A stretch of 64,000 nt of DNA from Tateyamaria omphalii (GTDB lineage: Bacteria > Pseudomonadota > Alphaproteobacteria > Rhodobacterales > Rhodobacteraceae): contig NZ_BMWT01000001.1 of assembly GCF_014651375.1 (NCBI RefSeq), positions 558,001 to 622,000 of the forward strand, read 5' to 3'. Positions 25,327 through 34,944 of the stretch are shown piece after piece. The notes beneath the pieces are model-generated. The model was given only the letters and a program-made list of their open reading frames with translations, searched no databases and was not told the DNA's origin. The position numbers were made by a program, and so were the translations under genes. Each line of letters opens with the position of its first letter. The stretch's first letter is position 1.

Positions 25327-26553
25327 TCAGAGGGGCTGGCCCTGCATCAGGCGCGGCAACTCTCCGGTCAGTCCGGCAGCTTCGCGGATGAAACTGCGGC
25401 GCAGGCCGGGCAAGGCATTCACAACGCCCATGCCGATGTCACGTACACTTCGCATGAGTGTATTATCGTTTGAGAACAAACGGTTGAACCCGTCTGTGGC
25501 AAGCGCAAGCGTAGTATTGTCAAAGCGCCGCCATTCTTCGTATCGCTGAAGTACGGCGATGCTGCCCGGGTCCTCGCCCCGACGCACCGCGTCCGTAATT
25601 ACCTCTGCCAGCGCTGCAATGTCGCGCATGCCGGCATTCAGACCTTGCCCCGCAATTGGATGCACGCCGTGCGCTGCGTCTGCGATCAATGCCAGTCGAT
25701 CGCTTGCCAGTCTATGTGCCAGCGACAGGGACAGCGGGTAGGTGTAGCGTTGGCCTGCAAGGCTAATCTCACCCAGAAAGTCGCCAAAGCGCGGGCGTAG
25801 CATCGTCAGGTAGTCCGCATCCGGCAGCGCATTGAACGCTTCCGCGGTCTCCGCCGTTTCGCTCCAGACGATGGAGCTGACATTGCCCGTCAGGGGCAGG
25901 ATCGCCAAAGGCCCCGGGGGCATGAAGAACTGGTGCGCGATCCCATGATGGGGTTTCTCATGAGCGATGGCGCTGACCAGCGCCGTTTGACCATAGCCCC
26001 AGCCGGTGCGTTTGATCCCCGCCCGTTCCGCCGTTCCACTGCTGCGCCCGTCGGCCCCGATCAGAAGTTGGCCCGTCAGAACCTTGCCGGAGGCCAGCGT
26101 GACCGATGCCGCGGCGGGATCGATATGCTGCGCTGTCACCGTTTCGCCCGACAGGTGCGTGATGCCATCCGTGGCGGCCATCGCGTCCAGAAGTTCGCGC
26201 CGAATGTGCCGGTCCTGCACCATGTAGCCCATCGGGCCTTCCTCGATCTCGGCATGGTCGAAATGCATGAAGAAGGGCGATGGCCCTTGGCAGGCGCGGC
26301 CATCCGTGACCTTGATCTCAAGGATGGGCTGGCTGTTGTCAGCGATGGCGTCCCAGACGCCAACCCCTTCAAGCAACCGTTGCGATGTCAGAGCAACCGC
26401 ATAGCTGCGCCCGTCAAAGGTCGCGTTCTTGCGGACCTTTTCCGTGAGCGCGTCGATCACGGTCACACGCTGTCCGGTTTGTGCGAGGGCGAGGGCGAGA
26501 ATTGGGCCAGACAGCCCGCCGCCGACGATCAGGATATCGCTGTCATGCGTCAT
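25327..26553 (-). CDS. UbiH/UbiF/COQ6-family FAD monooxygenase (ubiquinone hydroxylase)
   Basis: A 408-residue flavoprotein hydroxylase of ubiquinone biosynthesis. FAD site I-L-I-V-G-G-G-L-S-G-P (residues 7-17), G-A-D-G-R-S-S near 160 (DG motif) and L-I-A-D-A-A-H-G-V-H-P-I-A-G-Q-G-L-N-A-G (second FAD motif, near 285) are all present and typical of UbiH/F/I. The start at 26553 gives M-T-H-D-S-D-I-L-I-V-G-G-G; longer in-frame starts add non-homologous sequence. Which ring position it hydroxylates cannot be said; alphaproteobacteria use one or a few broad-specificity enzymes. It is divergent from the amidase gene. Confidence 0.92.
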   Translation of the reverse strand: MTHDSDILIVGGGLSGPILALALAQTGQRVTVIDALTEKVRKNATFDGRSYAVALTSQRLLEGVGVWDAIADNSQPILEIKVTDGRACQGPSPFFMHFDHAEIEEGPMGYMVQDRHIRRELLDAMAATDGITHLSGETVTAQHIDPAAASVTLASGKVLTGQLLIGADGRSSGTAERAGIKRTGWGYGQTALVSAIAHEKPHHGIAHQFFMPPGPLAILPLTGNVSSIVWSETAETAEAFNALPDADYLTMLRPRFGDFLGEISLAGQRYTYPLSLSLAHRLASDRLALIADAAHGVHPIAGQGLNAGMRDIAALAEVITDAVRRGEDPGSIAVLQRYEEWRRFDNTTLALATDGFNRLFSNDNTLMRSVRDIGMGVVNALPGLRRSFIREAAGLTGELPRLMQGQPL

Positions 26554-26637
26554 GTCGCGCAATATGGACGGGTGCTTGGGATTGTCCATGCGTTGTCGCG
26601 TCGCTACCGTCCGAACAAAGCGGACGGAGGGCAGGAC

Positions 26638-27966
26638 ATGCAGGCGTGGTTGAACAAGAGTGCAGCGGATTTGGGCCGCGCCATTGGGGCTGGCGAGGTC
26701 GATCCCGTCAATTTGACCCAAGCCTTTCTTGAGCGGATCAAGGCGCATGAATTGTCGGACCGCATCTATGCCCGGTTGACCGAAGATCGCGCGATGGCCG
26801 AGGCGCAGGCGGCGTCTGTCCGGGCCAAGGCCCGTGCACGCTTATCCTTGCTGGACGGTGTGCCGATCAGTTGGAAGGACCTGTTTGATACGGCAGGCGA
26901 CGGGACCGAAGCTGGGTCCAAGCTGTTGGCGGGCCGGGTGCCGGACCGGGATGCCGTCGTTTTGCAGAATGCGACGGCGATGGGGTTGGTGTGTCTGGGC
27001 AAGACGCATTTGAGCGAGCTTGCGTTTTCCGGTCTTGGGTACAACCCGTCCACCGCGACGCCCCCGTGTGTGAATGATGCGGATGCTGTGCCGGGTGGGT
27101 CATCCTCGGGTGCTGCGGCGTCAGTTGCCTTTGGGTTGGCGCCGGCGGCCATTGGGTCTGACACGGGTGGGTCGGTGCGTATCCCGTCGGCCTGGAACGA
27201 TCTGGTGGGCTTGAAGACGACCCATGGGCGGTTGTCGCTGGAAGGGTGTGTGCCCCTGTCGCTGAAGTTTGACACCGTGGGGCCACTGACCCGGACGGTT
27301 GAGGACGCGGCGTTGCTGATGGCCGCGCTTGAGGGGCGCGATCCGGGGGATTTGCGTGGTGCGTCCTTGAGAGGTCGGCGGTTTGCGGTGCTGAAAACCG
27401 TTGTGTTGGACGATATTCGTGATGCGCCGAAGGCCGCATTTGAAGATGCTGTCGAACGTTTGCGGGCAGCCGGAGCAGAGGTTGAGCCGCTGGAGGTGCC
27501 GGAGTTGGAGGAGGCCATGGCGCAAGCCGGGCCGTTGATGCCGGGCGAGGTCTATGGGTTGTGGCGGGATGTGATCGAGGCGCAGCCGGATGCGATGTAT
27601 TCCGAGATATTGCAGCGGTTCCGACTAGGTAAGGATTTCAGCGCGCCGGACTACAATGCAGCCTGGGCCAAGCTGGACTCAGTGCGGCAGGCGTGGGATG
27701 TGGCGGTTGCGCCCTATGATGCCATGCTGGCGCCGACCGCCCCGATTCTGCCGCCGAATCTGGAGCGGCTGAACAGTGATAGTGAATACTACAAGACCGA
27801 GAACCTGCTGGCCTTGCGGAACACGCGTGTTGGCAACTTGATGGGCATCTGTGCCCTGACCTTGCCGACGGGCGTGCCGAGCTGTGGTCTGATGATGATG
27901 GGTATGCAAAACGGGGAAGAGGCGCTGTTGCGTCTGGGGGTTGCGGCAGAGGCGGCTTTGGGCTGA
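26638..27966 (+). CDS. Amidase-signature family hydrolase
   Basis: A 442-residue amidase-signature enzyme with the Ser-cisSer-Lys triad: Lys in S-W-K-D-L-F-D-T-A-G near 80, the cis-Ser in G-G-S-S-S-G-A-A near 153 and the nucleophile in G-S-D-T-G-G-S-V-R-I-P near 178. The family hydrolyses amides, including GatA-type glutaminase subunits; absence of gatB/gatC nearby and length favour a stand-alone amidase. The frame is open for 700 bp upstream inside the antisense strand of the hydroxylase gene, but ATG 26638 with GGAGG 7 nt before it is the real start. Substrate unknown. Confidence 0.9.
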   Translation: MQAWLNKSAADLGRAIGAGEVDPVNLTQAFLERIKAHELSDRIYARLTEDRAMAEAQAASVRAKARARLSLLDGVPISWKDLFDTAGDGTEAGSKLLAGRVPDRDAVVLQNATAMGLVCLGKTHLSELAFSGLGYNPSTATPPCVNDADAVPGGSSSGAAASVAFGLAPAAIGSDTGGSVRIPSAWNDLVGLKTTHGRLSLEGCVPLSLKFDTVGPLTRTVEDAALLMAALEGRDPGDLRGASLRGRRFAVLKTVVLDDIRDAPKAAFEDAVERLRAAGAEVEPLEVPELEEAMAQAGPLMPGEVYGLWRDVIEAQPDAMYSEILQRFRLGKDFSAPDYNAAWAKLDSVRQAWDVAVAPYDAMLAPTAPILPPNLERLNSDSEYYKTENLLALRNTRVGNLMGICALTLPTGVPSCGLMMMGMQNGEEALLRLGVAAEAALG

Positions 27967-27992
27967 TCCAAAGGCCGCCTTGCGGCGACACC

Positions 27993-28056
27993 ATATTTTA
28001 TTGGGGGCTTTGCCCCCGGCCTTGGGCCTCCCCCAAGGTATTTTCAGTCAGAAGAA
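27993..28056 (+). repeat. Dispersed terminator-like repeat, copy 1
   Basis: Downstream of the amidase gene: stem gggggc/gccccc, then ccttggg/cccaagg, then TATTTTCAGTCAGAAGAA (28039-28056). The last 18 bases recur exactly on the other strand at 38838-38855, again next to a GC-rich hairpin. It probably works as an intrinsic terminator and belongs to the Rhodobacterales intergenic element of this general design. Confidence 0.65.
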
Positions 28057-28179
28057 GGGGCTGATTGGCGGATTTGCCACAAGGTGACGATTTGGAGTGG
28101 TTTTTCTGGACGAGGGAGTCACGCTTGGGGTACATTCAGGCAAACGGGGCGAAAATGATCCCGAACCTGAGGCAGTTTG

Positions 28180-29358
28180 ATGAAGTTTCCCGAGCGGTTT
28201 TCGAACCTTCCGGCTTATGCGTTCCCGCGTTTGCGCGCCCTTTTGGATCATCACGATCCGGGTGGCGACGTTGTGCATATGACCATTGGCGAGCCGAAAC
28301 ACGCTTTTCCGGCTTGGGTCACGGATGTGATCGCCGAGCATGCGGCGGGCTTTAACAACTATCCGCCGAACGAAGGTTTGCCAGAACTGCGGCAGTCGTT
28401 TTGTGATTGGCTGGGCCGCCGCTATGGCGTGTCGATGGATGCCGATGCGAACGTGATGCCCCTGAATGGCACGCGTGAGGGCTTGTATAACGCCGGTATG
28501 GCGTTGTGCCCGGAGGTGAAGAACGGGCAGCAGCCGGTCGTGTTGATGCCGAACCCGTTTTACCAAGTCTATATGCTGGCCGCGATTTCGGCGGGGGCGG
28601 AGCCGGTGTTGGTGCCTGCGACGGCTGAGACGGGGCATTTGCCTGATTACACTACGGTCGACCCGGAGATTCTGAACCGCACCGTGGCCTGTTACATGTG
28701 TTCGCCTGCGAACCCGCAGGGGGCCGTTGCGGGCAAGGAGTATTGGCAGGATTTGATCGCGCTGGCAGAGAAGTACGATTTCCAGGTCTTTGCCGACGAG
28801 TGCTATTCCGAGATTTACCGCGATGAGCCGCCCGTAGGCGTGCTGGAGTGTATCGGCGATGCGAACCCTGAGCGGGTCGTGGCATTTCACTCGCTGTCCA
28901 AGCGGTCAAACCTTCCGGGTTTGCGGTCCGGGTTCATCGTGGGTGGGCCTGCGACCATTCGTGAGGCCAAGCAGTTGCGCACCTATGCGGGCACGCCGTT
29001 GCCTTCACCGCTTCAACACGCGGCGGCGGCGGTTTGGGCGGATGAAGAGCATGTCATCGAGAACCGCGCGCAGTATCACGAGAAGTACGACATGGCCGAC
29101 CGCATTCTTGGCCATGTGCCGGGATACATGTCGCCCGAAGCCGGTTTTTTCCTATGGCTGCCTGTGGGTGATGGCGAGGCGGCGGCGTTGAAGCTGTGGA
29201 AAGAGACCGGCGTGCGGGTGCTGCCGGGCGCGTATCTGGCGCGTGAGATCGATGAGTTCAATCCCGGACATGAGTTTATCAGGGCTGCACTTGTGGCCCC
29301 AAGGGCTGAGACGGAGCGGGGCCTGACGGCCATTCGTGACGTTCTTTACGCCACATAA
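28180..29358 (+). CDS. PLP-dependent aminotransferase class I/II (DapC-like)
   Basis: A 392-residue fold-type I aminotransferase. N-Y-P-P-N-E-G-L-P-E-L-R is near 60, N-G-T-R-E-G near 93, S-P-A-N-P-Q-G-A near 175, D-E-C-Y-S-E-I near 208 and the PLP Lys is Lys241 in S-L-S-K-R-S-N-L-P-G-L-R-S-G. The family includes succinyldiaminopimelate transaminase (DapC) and other alpha-amino-acid aminotransferases; the wording is closest to the DapC type, but no other lysine gene is nearby. ATG at 28180 with TGAGG upstream was chosen over the TTG directly before it. ftsK starts 18 bp after the stop. Confidence 0.88.
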   Translation: MKFPERFSNLPAYAFPRLRALLDHHDPGGDVVHMTIGEPKHAFPAWVTDVIAEHAAGFNNYPPNEGLPELRQSFCDWLGRRYGVSMDADANVMPLNGTREGLYNAGMALCPEVKNGQQPVVLMPNPFYQVYMLAAISAGAEPVLVPATAETGHLPDYTTVDPEILNRTVACYMCSPANPQGAVAGKEYWQDLIALAEKYDFQVFADECYSEIYRDEPPVGVLECIGDANPERVVAFHSLSKRSNLPGLRSGFIVGGPATIREAKQLRTYAGTPLPSPLQHAAAAVWADEEHVIENRAQYHEKYDMADRILGHVPGYMSPEAGFFLWLPVGDGEAAALKLWKETGVRVLPGAYLAREIDEFNPGHEFIRAALVAPRAETERGLTAIRDVLYAT

Positions 29359-29376
29359 GAAAAGACGAGGCGAAGC

Positions 29377-32268
29377 ATGGCATATCAGACACGGCGGGAT
29401 CCGCTTTTTGACCACGGAATGCAGGCGGCGTTGGAAAAACGCGGGCGCGAATTGGTGGGCATTGGTCTGCTGATCGCGGGCCTGATCGCGGCGGCCATGA
29501 TGCTGAGCTATACGCCGGATGATCCGAACTGGATGGCCTCGACCGATGCGCCGGTGCAGAACTGGCTGGGTCGCACGGGCGCCTCGATTGCCGCACCTCT
29601 GTTCATGATTGGCGGCTGGGGCGTGTTTGGCATTTCCATTGTGCTGATGGCCTGGGGTGTGCGTTTTGGCCTGCATTTGGGGACCGAACGGGCGCTGGGC
29701 CGTTTGATCTTTGCCCCCATCGCGATTGCATTCGGGTCGATCTATGCCGCGACCCTGCAACCGGGGGAGGTGTGGCAAGCGACCCATGGCTTCGGTTTGG
29801 GCGGCCTGTTTGGCGATACCGTCATGGCCTTTATCCTGACGGTGCTGCCCGTTGGATCGAGCTTTACCGTCAAGTTGATGTCGCTCTTGATGGGTATCGG
29901 TATCGTGGTGTTCGGAGCATTTGTTTTGGGCTTCACCCGTGCGGAAGTTGCCCGTCTGGCCCGTTTCCTGCTGGTTGGGCTGGTCATGGCCTATGCCCTG
30001 CTGATGACCGTTCTGGGCCGTGGCGCGAGCGGTGCAGTGCAGGCTGCGCGGACCATGCAAGAGCGTCAGGCCGATCGCCGTGCCGTGCGCGAAGCCGAAG
30101 CTGCGGAGGCTGAAGCCTATGCCGCCGCAGCGCCCGAGATGCCTGTCTACGATGAGCCACTTGTCGAGGAACAGCCCAAGCCGAGCCTGTTGTCGCGGAT
30201 GCCGGGGCTGATCAAGCGCCCCGAGCAGATGCCGGACGAGATGCCCGAACAGGAACTGATCGAGACCTACAGCGACGTGGATGTGGGCGAGGGCCCCGGC
30301 GACGAGCGGATCAAGACGAAGATTGCCGATGTGATCAAGGCGCGTGTGCGGTCGAACCCGGCTGTTCAGGCGGAAAGCGTCGCACCGTTGACAAAGGGCC
30401 GTGGGCGCGGACCGGATCCGCTGGTGTTGAATACGGCGCCGCAGCCGATCCTGCCGCCAGAGCCACCGCTGACCGCTGCTGCGTCACTGGGCCGGGCAGA
30501 ACCACCTTTGACGGCCGCGCCGGAGGCATATGCACATGAGCTCGCGCAAGATTATGTGCCCGAGCCTGTGCAAGATTATGCCCCTGAGCCCGAGCAACTG
30601 GACGCCCCCATTCCCGAGCCTGTTGAAGCGGCCCCTGCCATCCCGGTGGCTGAACCGCGCAAGGTTGTGCAGCAACCAACCCGCAAGCCGGTGCAACCCA
30701 GCACCCGGGCGCAATTGGAAGCGCAGCCCAAGCTGAGCTTTGAGGATACGCATCCCGGTTTCGAATTGCCGCCCCTGAGCCTGCTGGAAAGCCCTAGCGT
30801 GGTGCAGCGCCACCATCTGAGTGACGAGGCATTGGAAGAAAACGCGCGCATGCTTGAGAACGTGCTGGATGATTATGGCGTGAAGGGCGAGATCGTATCG
30901 GTCCGTCCGGGTCCTGTTGTCACCATGTACGAGTTGGAACCCGCGCCCGGTTTGAAAGCCAGCCGCGTGATTGGTCTGGCCGATGATATTGCCCGGTCCA
31001 TGGCCGCCCTGTCGGCCCGTGTGTCTACGGTGCCGGGCCGGTCCGTAATCGGTATCGAACTGCCGAACGAGAACCGCGAAAAAGTTGTTTTGCGCGAAAT
31101 CCTTGCCAGCCGCGACTTTGGCGATGGCAACCAGAAGCTGCCGCTTGCCTTGGGCAAGGATATTGGTGGTGATCCGGTTGTGGCAAACCTGGCCAAGATG
31201 CCTCACCTGCTGATTGCTGGTACGACGGGTTCCGGTAAGTCGGTGGCGATCAACACCATGATCCTATCGCTGCTCTACAAGCTGACCCCCGAGGAATGCC
31301 GGTTGATCATGATCGACCCCAAGATGCTGGAACTGAGCGTTTATGACGGCATTCCGCACCTGCTGTCGCCTGTTGTAACCGACCCGAAAAAGGCGGTTGT
31401 CGCCCTGAAATGGGTCGTGGGTGAGATGGAAGAGCGCTATCGCAAGATGTCCAAGATGGGCGTGCGCAACATCGATGGCTACAATGGCCGGGTGAAAGAG
31501 GCGCTGGCCAAGGACGAGATGTTCAGCCGCACGGTGCAGACCGGGTTTGATGACGAGACGGGTGAACCCGTGTTCGAGACCGAAGAATTCGCGCCCGAAG
31601 CGATGCCCTATATCGTGGTCATCGTGGATGAGATGGCCGACCTGATGATGGTTGCCGGCAAAGAGATCGAGGCGTGTATCCAGCGTTTGGCGCAGATGGC
31701 GCGGGCGTCGGGTATCCACCTGATCATGGCGACGCAGCGCCCGTCGGTCGATGTGATCACCGGTACGATCAAGGCGAACTTCCCGACGCGGATTTCCTTC
31801 CAGGTCACCTCGAAAATCGACTCGCGCACCATTCTGGGCGAGATGGGGGCCGAGCAGCTCTTGGGCATGGGCGACATGTTGTACATGGCCGGAGGCGCCA
31901 AGATCACCCGGTGCCACGGCCCGTTTGTGAGCGATGAGGAAGTCGAAGAGATCGTGAACCACCTCAAGGCCTTTGGTGCGCCGGACTACGTGTCGGGTGT
32001 GGTTGAGGGTCCGTCCGAGGACAAGGAAAGCAACATTGATGCTGTTCTGGGTCTAGGTGGAAACACGGATGGCGAAGACGCGCTGTATGATCAGGCGGTT
32101 GCGATTGTGATCAAGGATCGCAAATGCTCAACCTCGTACATCCAGCGGAAACTGGCCATCGGCTACAACAAGGCAGCGCGTCTGGTTGAGCAGATGGAGG
32201 ACGAAGGTGTTGTCAGCTCGGCCAACCATGTGGGCAAGCGAGAAATCCTGGTGCCGGAACAGGGGTAA
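29377..32268 (+). CDS. ftsK: DNA translocase FtsK
   Basis: A 963-residue septal DNA translocase that pumps chromosome termini across the division site. Four hydrophobic membrane segments lie between about residues 25 and 200, followed by a Pro/Glu/Ala-rich linker (about 230-480), then the alpha/beta motor with Walker A G-T-T-G-S-G-K-S at 615-622 and Walker [13 protein letters not shown] near 745, and a C-terminal gamma winged helix (about 895-963, [11 protein letters not shown]) that reads KOPS-like DNA signals. The ATG follows GAGGCGAAGC. It is followed by lolA 96 bp on, the usual Rhodobacterales order. Confidence 0.97.
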   Translation: MAYQTRRDPLFDHGMQAALEKRGRELVGIGLLIAGLIAAAMMLSYTPDDPNWMASTDAPVQNWLGRTGASIAAPLFMIGGWGVFGISIVLMAWGVRFGLHLGTERALGRLIFAPIAIAFGSIYAATLQPGEVWQATHGFGLGGLFGDTVMAFILTVLPVGSSFTVKLMSLLMGIGIVVFGAFVLGFTRAEVARLARFLLVGLVMAYALLMTVLGRGASGAVQAARTMQERQADRRAVREAEAAEAEAYAAAAPEMPVYDEPLVEEQPKPSLLSRMPGLIKRPEQMPDEMPEQELIETYSDVDVGEGPGDERIKTKIADVIKARVRSNPAVQAESVAPLTKGRGRGPDPLVLNTAPQPILPPEPPLTAAASLGRAEPPLTAAPEAYAHELAQDYVPEPVQDYAPEPEQLDAPIPEPVEAAPAIPVAEPRKVVQQPTRKPVQPSTRAQLEAQPKLSFEDTHPGFELPPLSLLESPSVVQRHHLSDEALEENARMLENVLDDYGVKGEIVSVRPGPVVTMYELEPAPGLKASRVIGLADDIARSMAALSARVSTVPGRSVIGIELPNENREKVVLREILASRDFGDGNQKLPLALGKDIGGDPVVANLAKMPHLLIAGTTGSGKSVAINTMILSLLYKLTPEECRLIMIDPKMLELSVYDGIPHLLSPVVTDPKKAVVALKWVVGEMEERYRKMSKMGVRNIDGYNGRVKEALAKDEMFSRTVQTGFDDETGEPVFETEEFAPEAMPYIVVIVDEMADLMMVAGKEIEACIQRLAQMARASGIHLIMATQRPSVDVITGTIKANFPTRISFQVTSKIDSRTILGEMGAEQLLGMGDMLYMAGGAKITRCHGPFVSDEEVEEIVNHLKAFGAPDYVSGVVEGPSEDKESNIDAVLGLGGNTDGEDALYDQAVAIVIKDRKCSTSYIQRKLAIGYNKAARLVEQMEDEGVVSSANHVGKREILVPEQG

Positions 32269-32290
32269 GCGGGGACCTGCCGCCTCGTAT

Positions 32291-32316
32291 GGCCTGTTGA
32301 TATCGTATAACAGGCC
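32291..32316 (+). promoter_or_regulatory. Hairpin between ftsK and lolA
   Basis: Perfect 8-bp stem (ggcctgtt / aacaggcc) with a 10-nt AT-rich loop, 22 bp after the ftsK stop. There is no T run, so it may be an mRNA processing or stability structure, or a protein-binding inverted repeat. Confidence 0.4.
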
Positions 32317-32364
32317 GTGGCGGCCTATATCATCGCCAAGACCAAGATGTGAAAGGTGGGCGAT

Positions 32365-32958
32365 ATGACCCTTTGGACCCGGATGGCAGCGATTTCTATC
32401 GCGGTGGTAACAGCACAGGCTGCGTGGGCCGACAAGCTGCCGCTGAATGCGATTTCAGGCTATCTGAACGATTTGCGCACGGCGGAAGGCACGTTTACGC
32501 AGATCAATGATGATGGGACCGTTGATACCGGGAAAATCTATATCAAGCGTCCCGGCAAGATGCGGTTTGAGTATAACGCACCCAACGAGACGCTGATGGT
32601 TGCGAGTGCGAACGCGGTTTACATCGTCGATTCAAAGTCGAACCAACCGCCCGAGACCTACCCGCTGCGCCGGACACCGCTATCGCTGATCCTGGCGCGC
32701 AACGTGAACCTTGGTCAGGCCAACATGGTGGTTGGGCATGACTTTGATGGTACGGCAACGGTTGTCACGGCGCAGGACCCTGAGCATCCGGAATACGGGA
32801 ATATCGAGATGAAGTTCACCGGCAACCCGGTGCAATTGCGCCAATGGGTCGTGAATGACAGTGGCGGGGGGCAGACAACCGTTGTTCTGGGTGAGCTGCA
32901 AACAGGCGGATCACTGTCGAACCGCCTGTTTGATGCGCCGCGTCGCACGTCAGATTAA
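32365..32958 (+). CDS. lolA: Outer-membrane lipoprotein carrier protein LolA
   Basis: A 197-residue periplasmic carrier that ferries lipoproteins from the inner-membrane Lol complex to the outer membrane. The signal peptide ends T-A-Q-A-A-W-A before D-K-L-P-L-N. The mature part has the LolA pattern A-E-G-T-F-T-Q-I-N-D-D-G, G-K-I-Y-I-K-R-P-G-K-M-R-F-E-Y and I-V-D-S-K-S-N-Q. ATG 32365 with GAAAGG 8 nt upstream was preferred to a GTG nine bases earlier. It is convergent with the lytic transglycosylase gene, whose end lies 9 bp away. Confidence 0.93.
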   Translation: MTLWTRMAAISIAVVTAQAAWADKLPLNAISGYLNDLRTAEGTFTQINDDGTVDTGKIYIKRPGKMRFEYNAPNETLMVASANAVYIVDSKSNQPPETYPLRRTPLSLILARNVNLGQANMVVGHDFDGTATVVTAQDPEHPEYGNIEMKFTGNPVQLRQWVVNDSGGGQTTVVLGELQTGGSLSNRLFDAPRRTSD

Positions 32959-32967
32959 CTTCGGGCC

Positions 32968-33543
32968 CTAGCAGGACCGTAGCTGCCGCGCGTACAAATC
33001 GGACCTTGCATCGACCTCACCTGCAACACGCATCAGCCATGCCTTGTTGCGGTAGCTGCCGCGTGTATAGCCCGTGCGTCCTTCGTGGTAGGCAAGGTAC
33101 TGGTTGCGGGTGTCGCTGAGCGGAATGCCCAGCCGTGCGTTGGTTTCCGCCATGTACCAGCCCATGAAGTCCGTTGCGTCGCGGATACGATCGCGTCGGG
33201 CCACGCGCTTGCCGGTGGATGTAAGATATTCATCCCATGTTCCGTCCAGGGCCTGACTGTAGCCAAAGGCACTTGAAATGCGGCCCGTGGGAATGACGCC
33301 AGCCGCATAGCGATACGGGGGGCGCGCATCCGACACGAATTTGCTTTCCTGATAGATGGTTGCCATCTGCACATGCACCGGCACACCATATTTGCGTTCA
33401 ACCGCCTTGAAGGCGCGAAGGTATTCAGGGCGCTCACGGACAATGGAACAGGCGTTGTCCAGCTGGTTGGGGGCCGTGCCCGACCCGCCACCACAGCTGG
33501 CAGCCAAAAGAACCAAAGCCATTGCGCGAAAGAGTCTGCTCAT
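32968..33543 (-). CDS. Lytic transglycosylase SLT-domain lipoprotein
   Basis: A 191-residue probable lipoprotein: hydrophobic N-terminus with L-L-A-A-S-C near residue 17, then a transglycosylase-like domain with the catalytic Glu in I-Y-Q-E-S-K-F and the G-Y-S-Q-A-L-D-G-T-W segment, followed by Y-L-A-Y-H-E-G-R-T-G-Y. It should cleave peptidoglycan glycan strands at the outer membrane. ATG at 33543 has GAGG 5 nt upstream; an in-frame GTG three codons earlier is the alternative. Confidence 0.87.
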   Translation of the reverse strand: MSRLFRAMALVLLAASCGGGSGTAPNQLDNACSIVRERPEYLRAFKAVERKYGVPVHVQMATIYQESKFVSDARPPYRYAAGVIPTGRISSAFGYSQALDGTWDEYLTSTGKRVARRDRIRDATDFMGWYMAETNARLGIPLSDTRNQYLAYHEGRTGYTRGSYRNKAWLMRVAGEVDARSDLYARQLRSC

Positions 33544-33613
33544 CTGCCTCACTCGCTTTTATGTTTTTTTTGTAAGTTTACAGGAAAATGAGCCGCGTGG
33601 AAATCACGTTTTG

Positions 33614-34495
33614 TCAAAGGACCAGTGCGAGGATCAAAGGCAGTGCCGCGACCGCCATCAGGGTGGAGGCAACGACGAGTCCCGCGACCTTTTCGGACTG
33701 CGCGCCATACTTTTCTGCAAGCAGATATGACGTCACTGCGACGGGTGTAGCGACCTGAAGAACCAGCACCCCGAACGCAATTGGATCGAGGGCGAAGAAC
33801 CGCCCAACGACCCACGCAATGCCGGTGCACAGGGCCAGCTTGATCGCGGATAGCCCCGCAGCTTGCAGCAATCCCTTGGTCGACAGCCGGGCCACGGCGA
33901 CGCCCAGTGTGATCAGCATCATGGGGATCGCCATTTGCCCGATCAGGTCAAGCGCGTTCGTCAGAAAGGTTGGTGTCTGCCAGCCCTGCCACAGAAACAG
34001 TGCGCCGAGAACAGTGCCCCATACCAGCGGTTCGCGCAGCACCTTGCCGAATGAGCCAGCCCCAGCCACCAGCCAGATGCCAAAAGTGTAAGACCACAGT
34101 GCCATGATGGCGAACACGATGATCGCATAGCTGAGCCCGACATCGCCGAACGCAAAAAGGGCGAGGGGCAGGCCGAGATTGCCGGTGTTTCCAAAGATGA
34201 GCGGGGCAGCATATGTGCGTGTGTTCAGACGCGCCATGCGCACCAGTGCCAACATGACCACAGTGACGGCGGCGTAGGCGACGATCGATGCGATGGACAA
34301 GGCTGCCAAGGCGGCAGGATCAATCTGTGTCCGCATCAGGGAGACGAAAATGAGGCAGGGCAATGAGAGGGTCATGGCCAGCTGCGTGACGAACTGAATA
34401 CGGTATTCCAGCCCGATCTTTACCCATGCGAATCCGATCCCTGCCAGCAGGAATACGGGGGCCACGATTTGCAGGACTGTTAAGGCAATGTTCAC
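33614..34495 (-). CDS. AEC-family transporter (auxin efflux carrier type)
   Basis: A 293-residue inner-membrane protein with about ten hydrophobic segments in two halves, the AEC/YfdV pattern. The segment G-N-T-G-N-L-G-L-P-L near residue 100 is the family's conserved broken-helix motif, and A-T-P-V-A-V-T-S-Y-L near the C-terminus is its second-half counterpart. Members are secondary exporters or importers of carboxylates such as malonate or malate. It is transcribed away from hspQ; the substrate is not predictable. Confidence 0.9.
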   Translation of the reverse strand: MNIALTVLQIVAPVFLLAGIGFAWVKIGLEYRIQFVTQLAMTLSLPCLIFVSLMRTQIDPAALAALSIASIVAYAAVTVVMLALVRMARLNTRTYAAPLIFGNTGNLGLPLALFAFGDVGLSYAIIVFAIMALWSYTFGIWLVAGAGSFGKVLREPLVWGTVLGALFLWQGWQTPTFLTNALDLIGQMAIPMMLITLGVAVARLSTKGLLQAAGLSAIKLALCTGIAWVVGRFFALDPIAFGVLVLQVATPVAVTSYLLAEKYGAQSEKVAGLVVASTLMAVAALPLILALVL

Positions 34496-34580
34496 AAACT
34501 GTTTCCAGCGAAATTGTGCTCAATTAATGGACAAGTGTCCCTTGCACCGTGTAGTCACGTGCCTTAGGGGGCGCAATGTT

Positions 34581-34907
34581 ATGCTTAGAACACGCGCAAA
34601 ATATCACTTGGGCCAGGTGGTCCGCCACAAGAAGCATCCTTTTCGCGGGGTGATCTTTGACGTGGACCCCGAGTTCTCGAATACTGAAGAGTGGTACGAG
34701 GCAATCCCCGAGGACAGCCGCCCCAAAAAGGCGCAGCCGTTCTATCACCTGCTGGCCGAAAATGATCAAAGCTATTACGTGGCTTATGTGTCTGAGCAAA
34801 ACCTCGTGGCCGACTATTCCGGGCAACCGGTGGATCACCCGGACATTCCGGATTTGTTTGGTCCGTTTGAGGACGGATCCTATCCGCTGCATTTCCAACT
34901 GAATTGA
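34581..34907 (+). CDS. hspQ: Heat-shock protein HspQ
   Basis: A 108-residue HspQ/YccV-family protein, in E. coli a hemimethylated-DNA-binding protein and an enhancer of Lon proteolysis. It starts M-L-R-T-R-A-K-Y-H-L-G-Q-V-V-R-H and includes F-R-G-V-I-F-D-V-D-P, W-Y-E-A-I-P and Y-V-S-E-Q-N-L, all family landmarks. The frame is open for 93 bp upstream, but ATG 34581 gives the conserved start. No clear sigma-32 promoter could be assigned. A REP-like hairpin follows at 34915. Confidence 0.93.
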   Translation: MLRTRAKYHLGQVVRHKKHPFRGVIFDVDPEFSNTEEWYEAIPEDSRPKKAQPFYHLLAENDQSYYVAYVSEQNLVADYSGQPVDHPDIPDLFGPFEDGSYPLHFQLN

Positions 34908-34914
34908 CGTGCGG

Positions 34915-34937
34915 GGCGGAGGACACCTCCGCCTTAC
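34915..34937. repeat. REP-like hairpin, isolated copy
   Basis: ggcggagg aca cctccgcc followed by ttac, nearly the same as the unit at 25188-25210, including the preceding gcggg context. It lies between the convergent hspQ and gamma-glutamyltransferase genes, the same type of site as the 25.2-kb cluster, and may serve as a terminator for either strand. Confidence 0.7.
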
Positions 34938-34944
34938 CCGGTTC

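Noticed and set aside
25933..26637. N-terminal extension of the amidase by about 235 residues
   Set aside because: The extension is antisense to the hydroxylase gene, has no amidase similarity, and a good ribosome site directs the start to 26638.
26638..27966. GatA subunit of the tRNA amidotransferase
   Set aside because: gatB and gatC are not adjacent and the C-terminal half lacks the typical GatA wording; it is better left as a general amidase-signature enzyme.
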